The notes under the pieces: model-generated | Database searches by the model: none | Told to the model about the DNA's origin: nothing | What the model saw: the letters and a program-made list of their open reading frames with translations, nothing else | Origin: Planctomycetota bacterium | GTDB lineage: Bacteria > Planctomycetota > UBA1135 > GCA-002748355 | Direction of reading: 5' to 3' | Length of the DNA: 51,093 nt | NCBI GenBank assembly: GCA_026984035.1 | Contig: JALSSW010000110.1 | Location: 1-51,093, forward strand | Made by a program: the position numbers and the translations under genes | Shown here: positions 8,723-18,222 of the stretch, one piece after another | Layout: the number at the start of each line of letters is the position of its first letter | Numbering within the stretch: the stretch's first letter is position 1

Positions 8723-9421
8723 CTAGGTTTTCCTTCTCGGTTTTTTCCCTAAAAGGAACAGAGGAAGGAGAAGGCAGCCAATGGCGAAGCCTCCCACGTG
8801 AGCCCAATAGGCAACCCCGTGGACCTCAAGAAAACCGAGAAGGCCTTGGACCGGGGGGAGCTGAAAGGCAAACCAGGAAAGCAGGAGGAGCCAAGCCGGC
8901 AGCTCGATAAACGTGATGAAAAAGAAAACGGGGACGAGCATGAGGACGTGGGCCTTGGGGAAAAGGAGAAGATAGGCTCCGAGGACACCCGCAATCGCCC
9001 CACTGGCTCCTACAACGGGGATTTCGCTGCTGGCTTCAAAGGCAAGATGGAACCCGGCGGCGGCCAGACCGCAGAGTAGGTAAAAAAAGAAAAACCGAAT
9101 ACGGCCAAGGCGCAGCTCCACGTTGTCACCGTACACCCAGAGGAAGAGCATATTGCCCAATAGATGCATGGGGCCGGCGTGGAGGAACATGGAGCCCACA
9201 AGGGGGCGAAGGGATTCATCCCAGAGGGAAAGGAATCCCCCATGGCTATGCAAGCCATGAAAAAAACGAACGGGGATCAAGCCATAGTGGAGAAAAAACC
9301 GGCGGCGGAGCTCCTCGTCCATTTCAAAGGTCCACAAATAGACCAAAACATTGGTGAGAATCAGAAGAGGAACGAAGACAGGGATCCCGGGCCTGGGAGC
9401 GTCATCACGAATGGGGATCAC
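8723..9421 (-). CDS. Rhomboid family intramembrane serine protease
   Basis: The 232-residue polytopic protein carries the rhomboid signature: H81-A-G-P-M-H86-LLGN90 in the second core helix, catalytic Ser140 in GASGAIAG, and catalytic His208 in AYWAHVGGFAIG. About six hydrophobic segments are visible. Rhomboids cut transmembrane substrates inside the bilayer. The start ATG at 9421 overlaps the spoVR stop by 4 bp (ATGA), so it is translationally coupled to the prkA-yeaH-spoVR operon. The substrate is unknown; a functional link to PrkA, YeaH and SpoVR is inferred from this coupling only. It converges on the HAD gene with a gap of only 14 bp. Confidence 0.94.
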   Translation of the reverse strand: MIPIRDDAPRPGIPVFVPLLILTNVLVYLWTFEMDEELRRRFFLHYGLIPVRFFHGLHSHGGFLSLWDESLRPLVGSMFLHAGPMHLLGNMLFLWVYGDNVELRLGRIRFFFFYLLCGLAAAGFHLAFEASSEIPVVGASGAIAGVLGAYLLLFPKAHVLMLVPVFFFITFIELPAWLLLLSWFAFQLPPVQGLLGFLEVHGVAYWAHVGGFAIGCLLLPLFLLGKKPRRKT

Positions 9422-10959
9422 GGGAGTTTCGAGCGCTCGGTCTCTTGCTTCGTATCCTGGCCAACAATCTCGGGAGGTTCCTCCGCCGGAGCCAGATCAA
9501 TGGCAGTGAATTCCGTGCCATCGAAAGAGAGGAGCTTGCCTTCCCCCTCCTCCTTGGTCTCAATATGGACAGGACGCCCCCAAAGTTTTTGGAGGTTAAC
9601 CAAGGTCTCCCGCGCCATCTGAAACTGCAAATCCACTCCATTCCAATCGTGGTAGAGATAAAGTTCTCCGCGGTTTCTGAAGTTGGCATCCACCACCGAA
9701 ATCCTCGGTTGCCCAAAATTGGTCAAGGACCAGAGAAGTTGCTCCTTTACCTTGCGGTAGTCGCGGTCCACGATCTCGTATTGTCTCGTCTGCTGGTTAA
9801 ATCCATAGACGAATAGCTTTTGGTCCTCGGCGAACTCAGCCCCAAGATATTCGTCAATGAAAGTGACGTCATTGTAGACCTTGCGCACCTGGAAGATCTT
9901 TTCTTTTCCGAGCCCCAAGTTTTTGTCATATCGGCGACGCTCTTCCCCACTCTCGATCCGCTGGAATTCGAGACCGAACTTCCCTCGATTCCAACGGTCT
10001 TCGATATCCCTGAACAACTCGACTCCGATTTTGTAGGGGTTGATCTGCCCCGGACTCGTGGCCAAGGTCCCGGAGTGGTGGTCGCAATAATCGATGACCT
10101 CGGCCGGCTCCACAAGGTCCTTGCACATCATGGTGGAATGCCAATAGACCGCCCATCCTTCATTCATGATTTTGGTCATGGCCTGGGGGGCAAAGTAATA
10201 GGCCTCTTCTCGGAGCATCGCCAAAACATCCTGTTGCCAGCGCTCGAGAGGAGCATTGTGCAGAAGGAAGAGCAAAACATCCTTCGCAGGTTCACTGGGG
10301 AATCGCTGCTTTTTGGCCAGCTCTTCTCTTCGCTGTTTCGCTTCCTCGGCCAAAACCTCGGGGGGGTTGATGTAGCGATCCATATAGCCCTTGGCTTTGA
10401 GACGAGGAGGCTCGAGAGTTTCCTCCATCTTGGCTTGGGGTTCGGGCCTTTGGATGTAGGGACTGTGGATATCAATGAGGTTGTCGAGCGAAAGAACGCA
10501 GTCAATAAAGTCTTCGACAACGTCTACCCCGAACTGGTCCATGTAGCGCCGGACCCGGGCCCCATGGTTCGCCATAGCATCCATCATTTTTCGGTTGGTG
10601 TGAGCAAACCAGGCGTTGTTCTTGAAGAAGTCGCAATGCCCATAGACATGGGCCATGACCAGCTTTTGATCCGTCATGCTGTTGGATCGCATGAGGTAGG
10701 CGTAGCAAGGATCATTGTTGATCACCAACTCATAAATTTTGGACAGGCCGTAGGTGTAGCTCTTTTGGAGTTGCTCAAATTCCATCCCGAAGCGCCAGTG
10801 AGGATAGCGCTTGGGGAAGCCTCCATAGGCCGCAACCATGTTGAGTTCATCCCAGTCCACCAACTCGAAGATCGTCTCGTAAAAATCGAGGCCGTAACTT
10901 GCGGCAAGGTCGCGGATTTCTTCGGCGTAACGAGCCAGCTCCGGAGTCAGGTTTCCCAT
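9418..10959 (-). CDS. spoVR: SpoVR family protein
   Basis: The 513-residue product is a SpoVR-family protein. It has the N-terminal ELARYAEEIRDLAASYGLDFYE, then MVAAYGGFPKRYPHWRFGME, NDPCYAYLMRSN, AHVYGHCDFFKNN and MNEGWAVYWHS. The conserved HVYGHxDFFKNN and NEGWAxYWH motifs are intact. The family takes its name from a Bacillus spore-cortex mutant and occurs widely in non-sporulating bacteria with PrkA and YeaH; its biochemical activity is not settled. Only 2 bp separate it from the yeaH stop, and it overlaps the rhomboid gene by 4 bp. No other sporulation genes are present, so the name should not be read as evidence for spores. Confidence 0.95.
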   Translation of the reverse strand: MGNLTPELARYAEEIRDLAASYGLDFYETIFELVDWDELNMVAAYGGFPKRYPHWRFGMEFEQLQKSYTYGLSKIYELVINNDPCYAYLMRSNSMTDQKLVMAHVYGHCDFFKNNAWFAHTNRKMMDAMANHGARVRRYMDQFGVDVVEDFIDCVLSLDNLIDIHSPYIQRPEPQAKMEETLEPPRLKAKGYMDRYINPPEVLAEEAKQRREELAKKQRFPSEPAKDVLLFLLHNAPLERWQQDVLAMLREEAYYFAPQAMTKIMNEGWAVYWHSTMMCKDLVEPAEVIDYCDHHSGTLATSPGQINPYKIGVELFRDIEDRWNRGKFGLEFQRIESGEERRRYDKNLGLGKEKIFQVRKVYNDVTFIDEYLGAEFAEDQKLFVYGFNQQTRQYEIVDRDYRKVKEQLLWSLTNFGQPRISVVDANFRNRGELYLYHDWNGVDLQFQMARETLVNLQKLWGRPVHIETKEEGEGKLLSFDGTEFTAIDLAPAEEPPEIVGQDTKQETERSKLP

Positions 10960-10961
10960 TC

Positions 10962-12062
10962 TTACAGCCCCTTCCCCAGGAATTCTTTGATCGAGGGAAG
11001 GATCCCGTCCCGATCCAAAATATCCGAGGTCACAATACGCTCGTCATTGGGAAAGGCCTGGTCCAAGTCTTTTTTGAACTGTCCCGAACCATAAGCACTC
11101 TTCACCTGTCCATAGCAAAACTGGTTGCAGCCGGGGAGGATGGCGTTTTTCAGAAGATCGATACAGTATTCGGTGTCCCGAGAGGACCAGTTATCGCCGT
11201 CTGAAAAATGGAAAGGATAGACATTCCATTCGAGGGGATTGTACTTGTCACGCATGAGTCGAAGACAAAGCTCGAAAGCGCTTGAAATCTTCGTTCCTCC
11301 CGACTCCCGAAGATGGAAGAAGGTGTGCTGATCCACCAGGTGAGCCACAGCATCGTGGACAATGTATTGCACTTCGATGTTTTTGTACTGGGAACGCAGC
11401 CAAGTATCGATCCAGAAGGCTTCGATCCGCACCATCTCCTTCTGTTCCCTTCCCATGGATCCGGAGACGTCCATCATGTAGAGGATGACGGCATTCGCCT
11501 GAGGGATCATCTCCTCCTTGCGACTCTTGTAGCGTTGATCCTCCCGCACAGGGATGATCACAGGGTTCTCTGGGTCATAGAGACCCGCTGCAATCTGGCG
11601 CTTGAGTGCCTGCTTGTAGGTCCGTCGAAAATGCCGAAGGCTCTGCGGACCGATGCTGCGAATCCCCTTCCAACTCCCCCCCATGGAGGTGATGTTCTTC
11701 TTGCCCTTGGGTTCGATCCGAGGAAGCTCCAACTCCTCACCAAGGATGGTCGCCAACTCCTCGAGGGAAACATCGACTTCGATCACATGTTGTCCCTCGT
11801 CCTCGCCGGCCTGCCCTTGGCCTTCTCCCTCGCCATCTACCGGTTTACCCGGTTCACCTTCACCTTGCCCCACTCCCCCCTTGGGGTTTTTGCCGAAGCG
11901 AAACTTGGGAAGCTGGATCTGTGGTATCGGGATGGAAACATACTTGTCCCCCTGCTTCCCGATCATTTCGCCGGAACTCACATATTTTTTGAGGTCCTGC
12001 TTGATCCGCCCGCGAACAATCTCGCGGAAGCGGCTGTGATCCGAATCAATCCTTCGACCCAT
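10962..12062 (-). CDS. yeaH: YeaH/YhbH family protein (DUF444, vWA-like)
   Basis: The 366-residue product belongs to the DUF444 (YeaH/YhbH) family: an N-terminal [23 protein letters not shown] region, a Gly/Glu/Gln-rich linker at about residues 63-90, and a von Willebrand A-like core with MIDAS motif MMDVSGSMG and later [15 protein letters not shown]. In Enterobacteria yeaH lies next to the kinase gene yeaG (prkA) and acts in the same nitrogen-stress-related response; elsewhere spoVR completes the set. Here it lies between prkA (20 bp upstream) and spoVR (2 bp downstream), the standard arrangement. The start at 12062 follows AGGGGCCGGGGAGAG. Confidence 0.94.
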   Translation of the reverse strand: MGRRIDSDHSRFREIVRGRIKQDLKKYVSSGEMIGKQGDKYVSIPIPQIQLPKFRFGKNPKGGVGQGEGEPGKPVDGEGEGQGQAGEDEGQHVIEVDVSLEELATILGEELELPRIEPKGKKNITSMGGSWKGIRSIGPQSLRHFRRTYKQALKRQIAAGLYDPENPVIIPVREDQRYKSRKEEMIPQANAVILYMMDVSGSMGREQKEMVRIEAFWIDTWLRSQYKNIEVQYIVHDAVAHLVDQHTFFHLRESGGTKISSAFELCLRLMRDKYNPLEWNVYPFHFSDGDNWSSRDTEYCIDLLKNAILPGCNQFCYGQVKSAYGSGQFKKDLDQAFPNDERIVTSDILDRDGILPSIKEFLGKGL

Positions 12063-12082
12063 CTCTCTCCCCGGCCCCTACC

Positions 12083-14119
12083 TCAGGCCCCTTGGCTCTT
12101 GATATCTCCGCGGGCAAAGATGCTCGCGACGTAGTTAAGGACATCGGTGGCGGAAATCTCGTCATAACCAAAATCCCGAATCAAACGAGATTTGACCACT
12201 TCGATTTTCTCCTGCGTATCCTTGTCCACCACCGTCGAGACCAGGGAAGTCAACTTGATGCTGTCCTTCTGGTCTTCGAACAGTTTGAGCTCGAGGGCCT
12301 TGTGCAAGCGCTCGTTCATGCGGTAATCAAAGGTCTTACCCTCGATCGCGAGGGCTCCGATATAATTCATGATCTCCCGGCGAAAATCATCTTTGCGACT
12401 TTCGGGGATGTTGATCTTTTCTTCGATCGAACGCATCAAGCGTTCATCGGGCTCTTCGTCCTGCCCGGTATAGGGGTTACGCACCTTTTCCTTTTGCGTA
12501 TAAGCCTTGACATTGTCGATGTAGTTTCCGCAAAGCCTTGAGATCGCTTCTTCGTCGGCGGCGATGGCTCGTTGCACCTCGTTTTTGACGATGTCCTCGT
12601 ATTCTTCCCGGACCATGGCAAGGAGATCCTTGTAGCGTTTCCTATCTTCCTCCCGGGAAATCAATGAATGGTGGGACAGACCCGCTTCCAACTCATTCAT
12701 CACCATGAAGGGGTTGATACAAGGCTGCTCCCCAACAAGGGAGTTACTGATCTTGTCCTGTATATAACGAGGGGAGATTCCCTCCATGCCCTCACGCTTG
12801 GACTCTTCGCGGATTTCACGGATGTTGTCGCGGGTAAAGCCAGGAAGGGTCTTACCATTGTAGAGCTTGAGCTTCTGGACCAGGGAGAGGTTGGCCTTCT
12901 TGGGATCTTCGAGGCGGGTGAGCACTGCCCACATGGCGGCCATCTCGATGGTATGCGGGGCAATATGTTTTCCTGGGACTCGCTTCTTGTTGAAATCCTT
13001 CTCGTAGATCTTGATTTCGTCACTGAGTTTCAGGTTGTAGGGGATGTCGATCTTGATCGTTCGATCCCGGAAGGCTTCCATCAACTCGTTGCTCTGTAGC
13101 TTGCGATATTCCGGCTCATTCGTATGGCCGATGATGACCTCGTCAATGTCTGTTTGGGCAAACTTCTTGGGTTTGATCTTATGCTCCTGGCTTGCCGAGA
13201 GCAGATCATAAAGAAAGGCCACATCCAGCTTGAGGACCTCGATAAACTCGATGATCCCTCGGTTGGCTACGCAGAACTCTCCATCGAAGTTAAAGGCCCG
13301 AGGATCACTATCGGTCCCGAACTCAGCGATCTTCCTGTAATTGAGATCCCCCGTAAGCTCGGTGGAGTCCTGGTTCTTTTCGTCCTTGGGTTGGAAGGTG
13401 CCGATGCCGATGCGATCCTTCTCGGAAATCAGGAGGCGGCGCACCCTGACATGCTCCATGACCTTCTCCCAGTCACCGCGATACTTGTGCATCAATTCCT
13501 TGTACCAGTAGCGCGAGATCGGTGAGAGGTCAAAGTCCAACTTGAGCTGGTAGGAAGCGCGAAGCTTATCGTTTAATCGGTCCAGGAGGGACTCACGAGC
13601 TTCGGGAGGGACAAGCAACAGTGGCTCCTCGTTCATCATCGAACTTTGGACCTTGTCATCGATGATCCAATCAAAGGTATAGAGGGCCCCCTCGGGTTTC
13701 GCGCTGTACTCTTCGAGTCCTTTCTTCAGAAGACGAACAATGGTCGACTTGGAAGACCCGACGGGACCATGCAACATCAGGATGCGACGCTCCGGACCAA
13801 AATGGTGGGCAGCAGCCTTGATAACGTTCATAAACTTTTCGATCGGTTTATCCAAGCCAAAGAGTCCATCGCGGCCTTCCTCAATCGGATCGTCGAAGAA
13901 ATTATAGTGAATGGTTTTCTCTCTGCGCTCCTCGCTCTCGGTGACCCCATAGGAGAGGACCATGTCATAGACGCGCTGATACGAAGTGCGACAGATCAAG
14001 GGGTTTTCTTCAAGGAGTGCAAGGTAGTCCTTGAAGCCTCCTTCCCAATGCTCATCTTCATATTTAGCTGTGTCCAGGGTCTTCCGGACCAAATCCATCA
14101 ATTTGAGCTGCTCTTCCAT
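12083..14119 (-). CDS. prkA: Serine protein kinase PrkA (YeaG family)
   Basis: The 678-residue product is a PrkA/YeaG protein with an AAA-type ATPase region (P-loop [15 protein letters not shown]) and the C-terminal kinase-like domain. Other family blocks include [39 protein letters not shown] and [17 protein letters not shown]. PrkA proteins are reported as serine protein kinases and, in some studies, ATP-dependent proteases. It is the first gene of the prkA-yeaH-spoVR-rhomboid operon. GGAGGG lies about 7 bases before the ATG. The 301-bp divergent gap to the next gene contains one clear inverted repeat. Confidence 0.96.
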   Translation of the reverse strand: MEEQLKLMDLVRKTLDTAKYEDEHWEGGFKDYLALLEENPLICRTSYQRVYDMVLSYGVTESEERREKTIHYNFFDDPIEEGRDGLFGLDKPIEKFMNVIKAAAHHFGPERRILMLHGPVGSSKSTIVRLLKKGLEEYSAKPEGALYTFDWIIDDKVQSSMMNEEPLLLVPPEARESLLDRLNDKLRASYQLKLDFDLSPISRYWYKELMHKYRGDWEKVMEHVRVRRLLISEKDRIGIGTFQPKDEKNQDSTELTGDLNYRKIAEFGTDSDPRAFNFDGEFCVANRGIIEFIEVLKLDVAFLYDLLSASQEHKIKPKKFAQTDIDEVIIGHTNEPEYRKLQSNELMEAFRDRTIKIDIPYNLKLSDEIKIYEKDFNKKRVPGKHIAPHTIEMAAMWAVLTRLEDPKKANLSLVQKLKLYNGKTLPGFTRDNIREIREESKREGMEGISPRYIQDKISNSLVGEQPCINPFMVMNELEAGLSHHSLISREEDRKRYKDLLAMVREEYEDIVKNEVQRAIAADEEAISRLCGNYIDNVKAYTQKEKVRNPYTGQDEEPDERLMRSIEEKINIPESRKDDFRREIMNYIGALAIEGKTFDYRMNERLHKALELKLFEDQKDSIKLTSLVSTVVDKDTQEKIEVVKSRLIRDFGYDEISATDVLNYVASIFARGDIKSQGA

Positions 14120-14420
14120 CGCTTCTATCCCTCCGCCTTGCCAGCGATCGATCCTCGGAAGCCATCATAAAGGGCTCTCATCGGGCTCCGAGAAAACTGT
14201 TGGAATTATCGACCATATCGGATTCACCCCTTGAACGGGAACCCCCCTTGGCAGGTGAACCTTTGCCAAGGTAGACTTGCGCCTGTTCCTGGGATCCGAG
14301 TCATGATTCATCTTGCCTAAGAGTTCATAGGAGGAATTTGGCTAAGGGTTTCAAAAAGCCCCCAAGTTTCCAGGGTTTCATCTCCCTCGCAGAGCTCTTT
14401 GGTGTAAAACCATCTCCCCA
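14120..14420. promoter_or_regulatory. Divergent promoter region of prkA and the M28 lipoprotein gene, with an inverted repeat
   Basis: No gene is visible in this 301-bp gap. It should hold promoters for both directions, but I cannot assign confident -35/-10 pairs. The clearest element is a perfect inverted repeat at 14246-14271: CCTTGGCA, 10 bases, TGCCAAGG. No T-run follows on either strand, so it looks more like an operator or RNA hairpin than a terminator. AGGAGGAA at about 14330 resembles a ribosome site but no start codon follows at useful spacing. Confidence 0.35.
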
Positions 14421-15401
14421 ATGAAAAAACGTACGCATTCATCCCTTTCCCTCAGTCTTCCCCTCTTAATCTCTATGTTCCTTGTCTCGGCTTGCTCAAC
14501 TTCGGCTCCGGTAGAAAAGAGTCCTATCTCCGGAAAAGCTGCCTTGGCCCATGTGAAAAAGATGGTCTCCTTTGGACCTCATCCGGCAGGAAGCGCGGCC
14601 CTCCTCAAGGTCCGTGATTATATCCGGGGAGAACTCCATAAGATGGGCCTCAAGCCCAGCCTCGATAGCTTTCGATCCGAAAAGGCCAAGGGGATTCAGT
14701 TTCACAACATCGTCTGCAAGATTCCCGGCACGAAAAAAAACGAAAAACGGATTCTGCTTTTGGCGAGCCACTACGACTCTAAAAAAACCACTGGGCATCC
14801 CCTACCGGAACAAAACTTTCGCTTCGTTGGCGCAAATGATGGGGGCTCAAGCTCGGGTTTATTGTTGGAAGTCGCCCGCTACCTCAAAAAGCATCCCCTC
14901 CCGATCGAAGTCCGCTGCCTTTGGTTTGATGGTGAAGAAAGCATCCCCTTCGACTGGGGAGAAGGGGAGCTGGCGATGTTCGGCTCCAAGCATTACGTCA
15001 AGAAGTTGCGCGCGGAGTTTCCCAAGGAAAAGGACTTGGTCGAATTTGTTCCGGTCTTCATCCTGCTGGACATGGTCGGTGCAAAGGATCTCTCGATCAG
15101 CATGGACAGCAATTCGGATGCGGATTTGATCCGAATCGTTGCAAAGACAGCTCAAAGGCTGGGCTATTCCAAGTTTTTCTTCCACGAAAGAACCCAGGTC
15201 ACTGATGACCACATTCCCTTTCAAAACTATGGGATCGCGGTTCTCGACCTCATCCAATTTGGGGGAGAACGCAATGGGACACCCACTTGGTGGCATACCG
15301 AAGGGGACGACCTAACCATCCTTTCGGCGAAGAGCCTCGAGATTGTGGGACATACCCTGGTCCGTTCCCTCCCCGATGTCGTGAAAAGGTTTTACAAGTA
15401 A
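14421..15401 (+). CDS. Lipoprotein of the M28 / glutaminyl-peptide cyclotransferase-like family
   Basis: The 326-residue product has a lipoprotein signal (LVSAC, Cys25) and an M28-type zinc hydrolase fold. Motifs match glutaminyl cyclase more closely than an ordinary aminopeptidase: ASHYDSKK, GANDGGSS (D140), WFDGEES (E172, E173), GSKHYVKKL, FILLDMVGA, TDDHIPF (D262, D263, H264) and WWHTEGDD (W291, H292). Known glutaminyl cyclases use the Asp/Glu/His zinc triad, the second Glu of DGEE, the Asp of DDHIPF and the Trp before the last His; all are present. It probably makes N-terminal pyroglutamate on exported proteins, though aminopeptidase activity cannot be excluded. It is followed after 11 bp by the HEAT/vWA gene. 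Confidence 0.88.
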   Translation: MKKRTHSSLSLSLPLLISMFLVSACSTSAPVEKSPISGKAALAHVKKMVSFGPHPAGSAALLKVRDYIRGELHKMGLKPSLDSFRSEKAKGIQFHNIVCKIPGTKKNEKRILLLASHYDSKKTTGHPLPEQNFRFVGANDGGSSSGLLLEVARYLKKHPLPIEVRCLWFDGEESIPFDWGEGELAMFGSKHYVKKLRAEFPKEKDLVEFVPVFILLDMVGAKDLSISMDSNSDADLIRIVAKTAQRLGYSKFFFHERTQVTDDHIPFQNYGIAVLDLIQFGGERNGTPTWWHTEGDDLTILSAKSLEIVGHTLVRSLPDVVKRFYK

Positions 15402-15412
15402 CAGGAATGGGC

Positions 15413-17173
15413 ATGGGAACCCCGGGGATGGAAGAGAGGACAGGCCGTATCTCCCCAGCGCCCCTCGGCATGGCGCTCATCATCGGAATGGGGCTTCCGT
15501 CTGCGCCCCTGTACGCCCAGGGATCCCCCCTCAAAGTCGCAAAAGAATGGTGGAGAGCCTGGTCCAAAGGCAAGGTCGATCTCCAAGCTCCCCTTCCCAC
15601 AAAGAATCCCCGCTTTTTAAACCCCCGCTCCCAAAAGATCCGGGAGACGGTAAAGGCACGGGGACGTTTTTTTTATTGGTCCGCCGAGACGGAACTCTCC
15701 TTTGTGATCTCCGGCCTAGCAGCCCAAACCGGGACAGAAGCCCGGAGCTGGCTCTTTCGCTTTGCCCTGGCCCATGTGGGACCCAAGCTTGCAAATGAAT
15801 GGAAGGCCCCAGCCTCGACAAAGCGCCAGCCTTGGCTCGTCCGCGCCCTCGCCATTCGCGCGCTCGCCCGCTCCGCCGACCCAGGTATCCAAGAAGAAGC
15901 TCTTGCCCTGCTCGAGGGAACTGCCCCCAAGGGAAGCAAGGCGGTCCCCCCTCTTCTCGCGCAGCAAGTGGGGGCCAGCATCCTTGCCCAACGAGAAGCA
16001 TCCGTTCCACTTCCCAAGATCCAAAGCCTCCTGGACGCCCCCGAAGCCCTTGCCCGGGCAGCGGGCCTCCTTCTCTGTGCGAATCTCGGCATGGTTTCCA
16101 CCCTGAACCTTGTTCCCAAACTCCTGCAAAAGGAAAAGGATCCCCGTATTCGCATCCGTGCTTGGCACAGCCTCAGTAGCATCCTCTCGGGAGACCCTTC
16201 GAACCTCGGCGATAGGGGCCCCCTGCGGACCAAGGCTCTCGCCCTCCTGCGGCGCAGCTTGCTTTCCCACAAAACCCCCCTTGGGGAACGCCTCGCAATC
16301 TGCCGCTGCCTCTTTTCGGCTCAACCAAAAGAAGTCAAAGCCTGGATCCCCGCCCTCAAGGCCCTCCGAGAGGACAGCCGCTCTCCCCGTCTGCGCTGGT
16401 GGCTGGACGGCATCTGCGAGGAGCTTGCACCCAGAAAGAAACGCCGCCGCAGAAAGCGGGACCGCTCAAGACCCGAATACCCTACGGACCTTCCCCAGCT
16501 CTTCGGCCGCCCGGCTCTTGGCAATCGGATCCTCATCCTCCTCGATAGTTCCGAGGCCCTAAACGGCCCCTGGTATCCCTTGGACCGAAGCGGCAAATCG
16601 ACCCGCCCCATGGGCGTCCCAAAGAAAACTCTTGGTCAAGCTGTGACCCAAGAAATCCTCCGCTTTGTCGCCAGCTTGGGACCCCAACAAAAATTCCGGC
16701 TCATCTGCTACGGCAAAAAGACCAAAGTCTTCCCAAAGAAGGGCTTTGTACACCACGGACCTACCCAACAAAAAAAGCTCGCAGGCTTCCTGCAATCCCT
16801 CCGAGGCAAGGGAAAGGCCAACCATGGCAAGGCCCTCCTCCAAGGCGTTCTCGGACTCAGGAACGGTGCGCCCCTCCCCCTCCCTTCCCTTTCCCCCCCA
16901 AAAAGCCCCGACTGCGTTCTTTGGCTCCCCTGCTCCGCGCCCATGGCCGGCAAAATCCGGAGCATGACCGCCATCTCAGCCCTTGCCATCCCCGCCCTGC
17001 GTGAAGGCTCGGTCCCTATTCATATCGCCTATCTCGCCGACCGCCGCCCCCTGATCCGTAAAACTCCCTTTTACCAGCTCACGATCGCCGCCGGCATCAG
17101 CCGCGCATTCCGCAAAATCGCCGAAGAATCCCTTGGCACCTACGCCATGTTTCTCCACCCTAATCACAGATGA
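15413..17173 (+). CDS. Secreted protein with HEAT-like repeats and a degenerate vWA-like domain
   Basis: About 586 residues. The start is uncertain; ATG 15413 has AGGA at suitable spacing, and 15407 or 15428 are alternatives. A signal peptide ends near SAPLYAQG. The first half consists of helical HEAT-like repeats (WLVRALAIRALARSADPGIQEEAL, then LAQQVGASILAQREAS and RIRAWHSLSSIL). A very basic linker follows (KKRRRRKRDRSR). The second half resembles a von Willebrand A domain (RILILLDSSEAL, then FRLICYGKKTKVF), but the metal-site motif reads DSSEA rather than DxSxS and the later Thr position reads GKANHG. It is probably a binding or scaffold protein, function unknown. Its stop overlaps the next gene by 4 bp. 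Confidence 0.75.
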   Translation: MGTPGMEERTGRISPAPLGMALIIGMGLPSAPLYAQGSPLKVAKEWWRAWSKGKVDLQAPLPTKNPRFLNPRSQKIRETVKARGRFFYWSAETELSFVISGLAAQTGTEARSWLFRFALAHVGPKLANEWKAPASTKRQPWLVRALAIRALARSADPGIQEEALALLEGTAPKGSKAVPPLLAQQVGASILAQREASVPLPKIQSLLDAPEALARAAGLLLCANLGMVSTLNLVPKLLQKEKDPRIRIRAWHSLSSILSGDPSNLGDRGPLRTKALALLRRSLLSHKTPLGERLAICRCLFSAQPKEVKAWIPALKALREDSRSPRLRWWLDGICEELAPRKKRRRRKRDRSRPEYPTDLPQLFGRPALGNRILILLDSSEALNGPWYPLDRSGKSTRPMGVPKKTLGQAVTQEILRFVASLGPQQKFRLICYGKKTKVFPKKGFVHHGPTQQKKLAGFLQSLRGKGKANHGKALLQGVLGLRNGAPLPLPSLSPPKSPDCVLWLPCSAPMAGKIRSMTAISALAIPALREGSVPIHIAYLADRRPLIRKTPFYQLTIAAGISRAFRKIAEESLGTYAMFLHPNHR

Positions 17174-17967
17174 GCAACTGGTCCTCCCTCCGCCTCCCCG
17201 ATGGATCCACTCTCCCCTTCCGCCTCGAAGGAAAGGGGACAGCCATTGTTTTGATTCCCGGGCTCGGCAATAGCTCCCGGCTTTTCGGCACCCTGCCCAG
17301 GACTTTGGCCCGGATGGGTTACGAGGCCTGCGTCTTTGATCCTCCAGGCCTTGGGAGGGCAGGGCCAGCCAAGTCCCCCTGGACCTTCGAGGGAGGAGTC
17401 CAACAACTCGTCCTCCTTTTGGAACACCTCGGCTGGAAACGCTGCCAACTCCTCGGCACTTCCATGGGAGGCAAGCTGGCCCTGGCTTTCTGCGCAGGCC
17501 TTGGAAACCCCCATGAGATTCAAATCGAAAAGGCCTGGCTCTTCGGAACCTCCGTCCTCAAGACTCCTCGCGCCCGGGCCGTCTATGATTTCTTCGACCT
17601 CGTCTTCCGGAATTTTCACGGCCCCGATCTGGGCAAGGCCCTTCGCCCCTTCCTCTTCGGCGCCACTTTCCAAAAGGCCCGCCCCGCACTCGTTTCCGAT
17701 CTCACCCGCAACTTCACCCCCTCCGAAGAAGAACGGCGCACCACCCTCGCCCAGATCAAGGCCATCCAAGAAACCAACTTAGAACCCCTCCTCCCCCGGA
17801 TTGAAACCCCCGTCGACCTCCACGCCGGCCTCGAGGACAGCCTCGTCAACCCCGCCGACATCGAAGCCTGCGCCCAACTCCTCCCCAAGGGCCAGTACAT
17901 CCCCGTCCCCGGAGCCGGCCATAGCATGCTCCTGGAAAACCCTAAGGGAACCCTCCAGCGCTTGTAG
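17170..17967 (+). CDS. Alpha/beta-hydrolase fold protein
   Basis: 265 residues with the full catalytic signature of the alpha/beta-hydrolase superfamily: oxyanion segment LIPGLGNSSRLF, nucleophile elbow GTSMGGKLA, acid in HAGLEDSLV and histidine in GAGHSML. It has no signal peptide, so it is probably cytoplasmic. The substrate cannot be predicted; relatives include esterases, lactonases and acyl-transfer enzymes. The ATG is contained in ATGA shared with the stop of the upstream HEAT/vWA gene, so the two are co-translated. The following 255 bp up to the secreted-protein gene holds no convincing ORF, only the terminator at 18174-18198. Confidence 0.88.
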   Translation: MSNWSSLRLPDGSTLPFRLEGKGTAIVLIPGLGNSSRLFGTLPRTLARMGYEACVFDPPGLGRAGPAKSPWTFEGGVQQLVLLLEHLGWKRCQLLGTSMGGKLALAFCAGLGNPHEIQIEKAWLFGTSVLKTPRARAVYDFFDLVFRNFHGPDLGKALRPFLFGATFQKARPALVSDLTRNFTPSEEERRTTLAQIKAIQETNLEPLLPRIETPVDLHAGLEDSLVNPADIEACAQLLPKGQYIPVPGAGHSMLLENPKGTLQRL

Positions 17968-18173
17968 AACAATCCTTTTCGGGCAAATTGACATGCACAG
18001 GCGGGTTTTCATGACTCCCAACCTATGGGTACAGGCCGAAACCGACGAGAAAGAACATTTCGAACTCTCTATGCCCCACCATCATCCTCGGGGCTTTCTC
18101 CAAACCCAAAAAAGGATTCTCATGAGATAAAGCAAAAGCCTCTCCTCATCCCCTCATTGCGGAAATGAAAAGA

Positions 18174-18198
18174 GCCTCCACTCCAAAGGAAGGGAGGC
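18174..18198 (-). terminator. Probable rho-independent terminator of the secreted-protein gene
   Basis: On the minus strand GCCTCC, a 13-base loop and GGAGGC form a 6-bp stem, followed directly by TCTTTTC. It begins 24 bases after the stop of the 18223-19347 gene. The stem is short and the loop large, hence moderate confidence. Confidence 0.45.
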
Positions 18199-18222
18199 CC
18201 CATCAAACCTTTAGGACTCGAT

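Noticed and set aside
9820..11094. 424-codon plus-strand ORF over spoVR
   Set aside because: Antisense to the well-conserved SpoVR gene; long antisense frames are common in high-GC genes.
9418..14119. Sporulation locus
   Set aside because: SpoVR and PrkA names suggest spores, but this gene set is widespread in non-spore-formers and no other sporulation gene is present.
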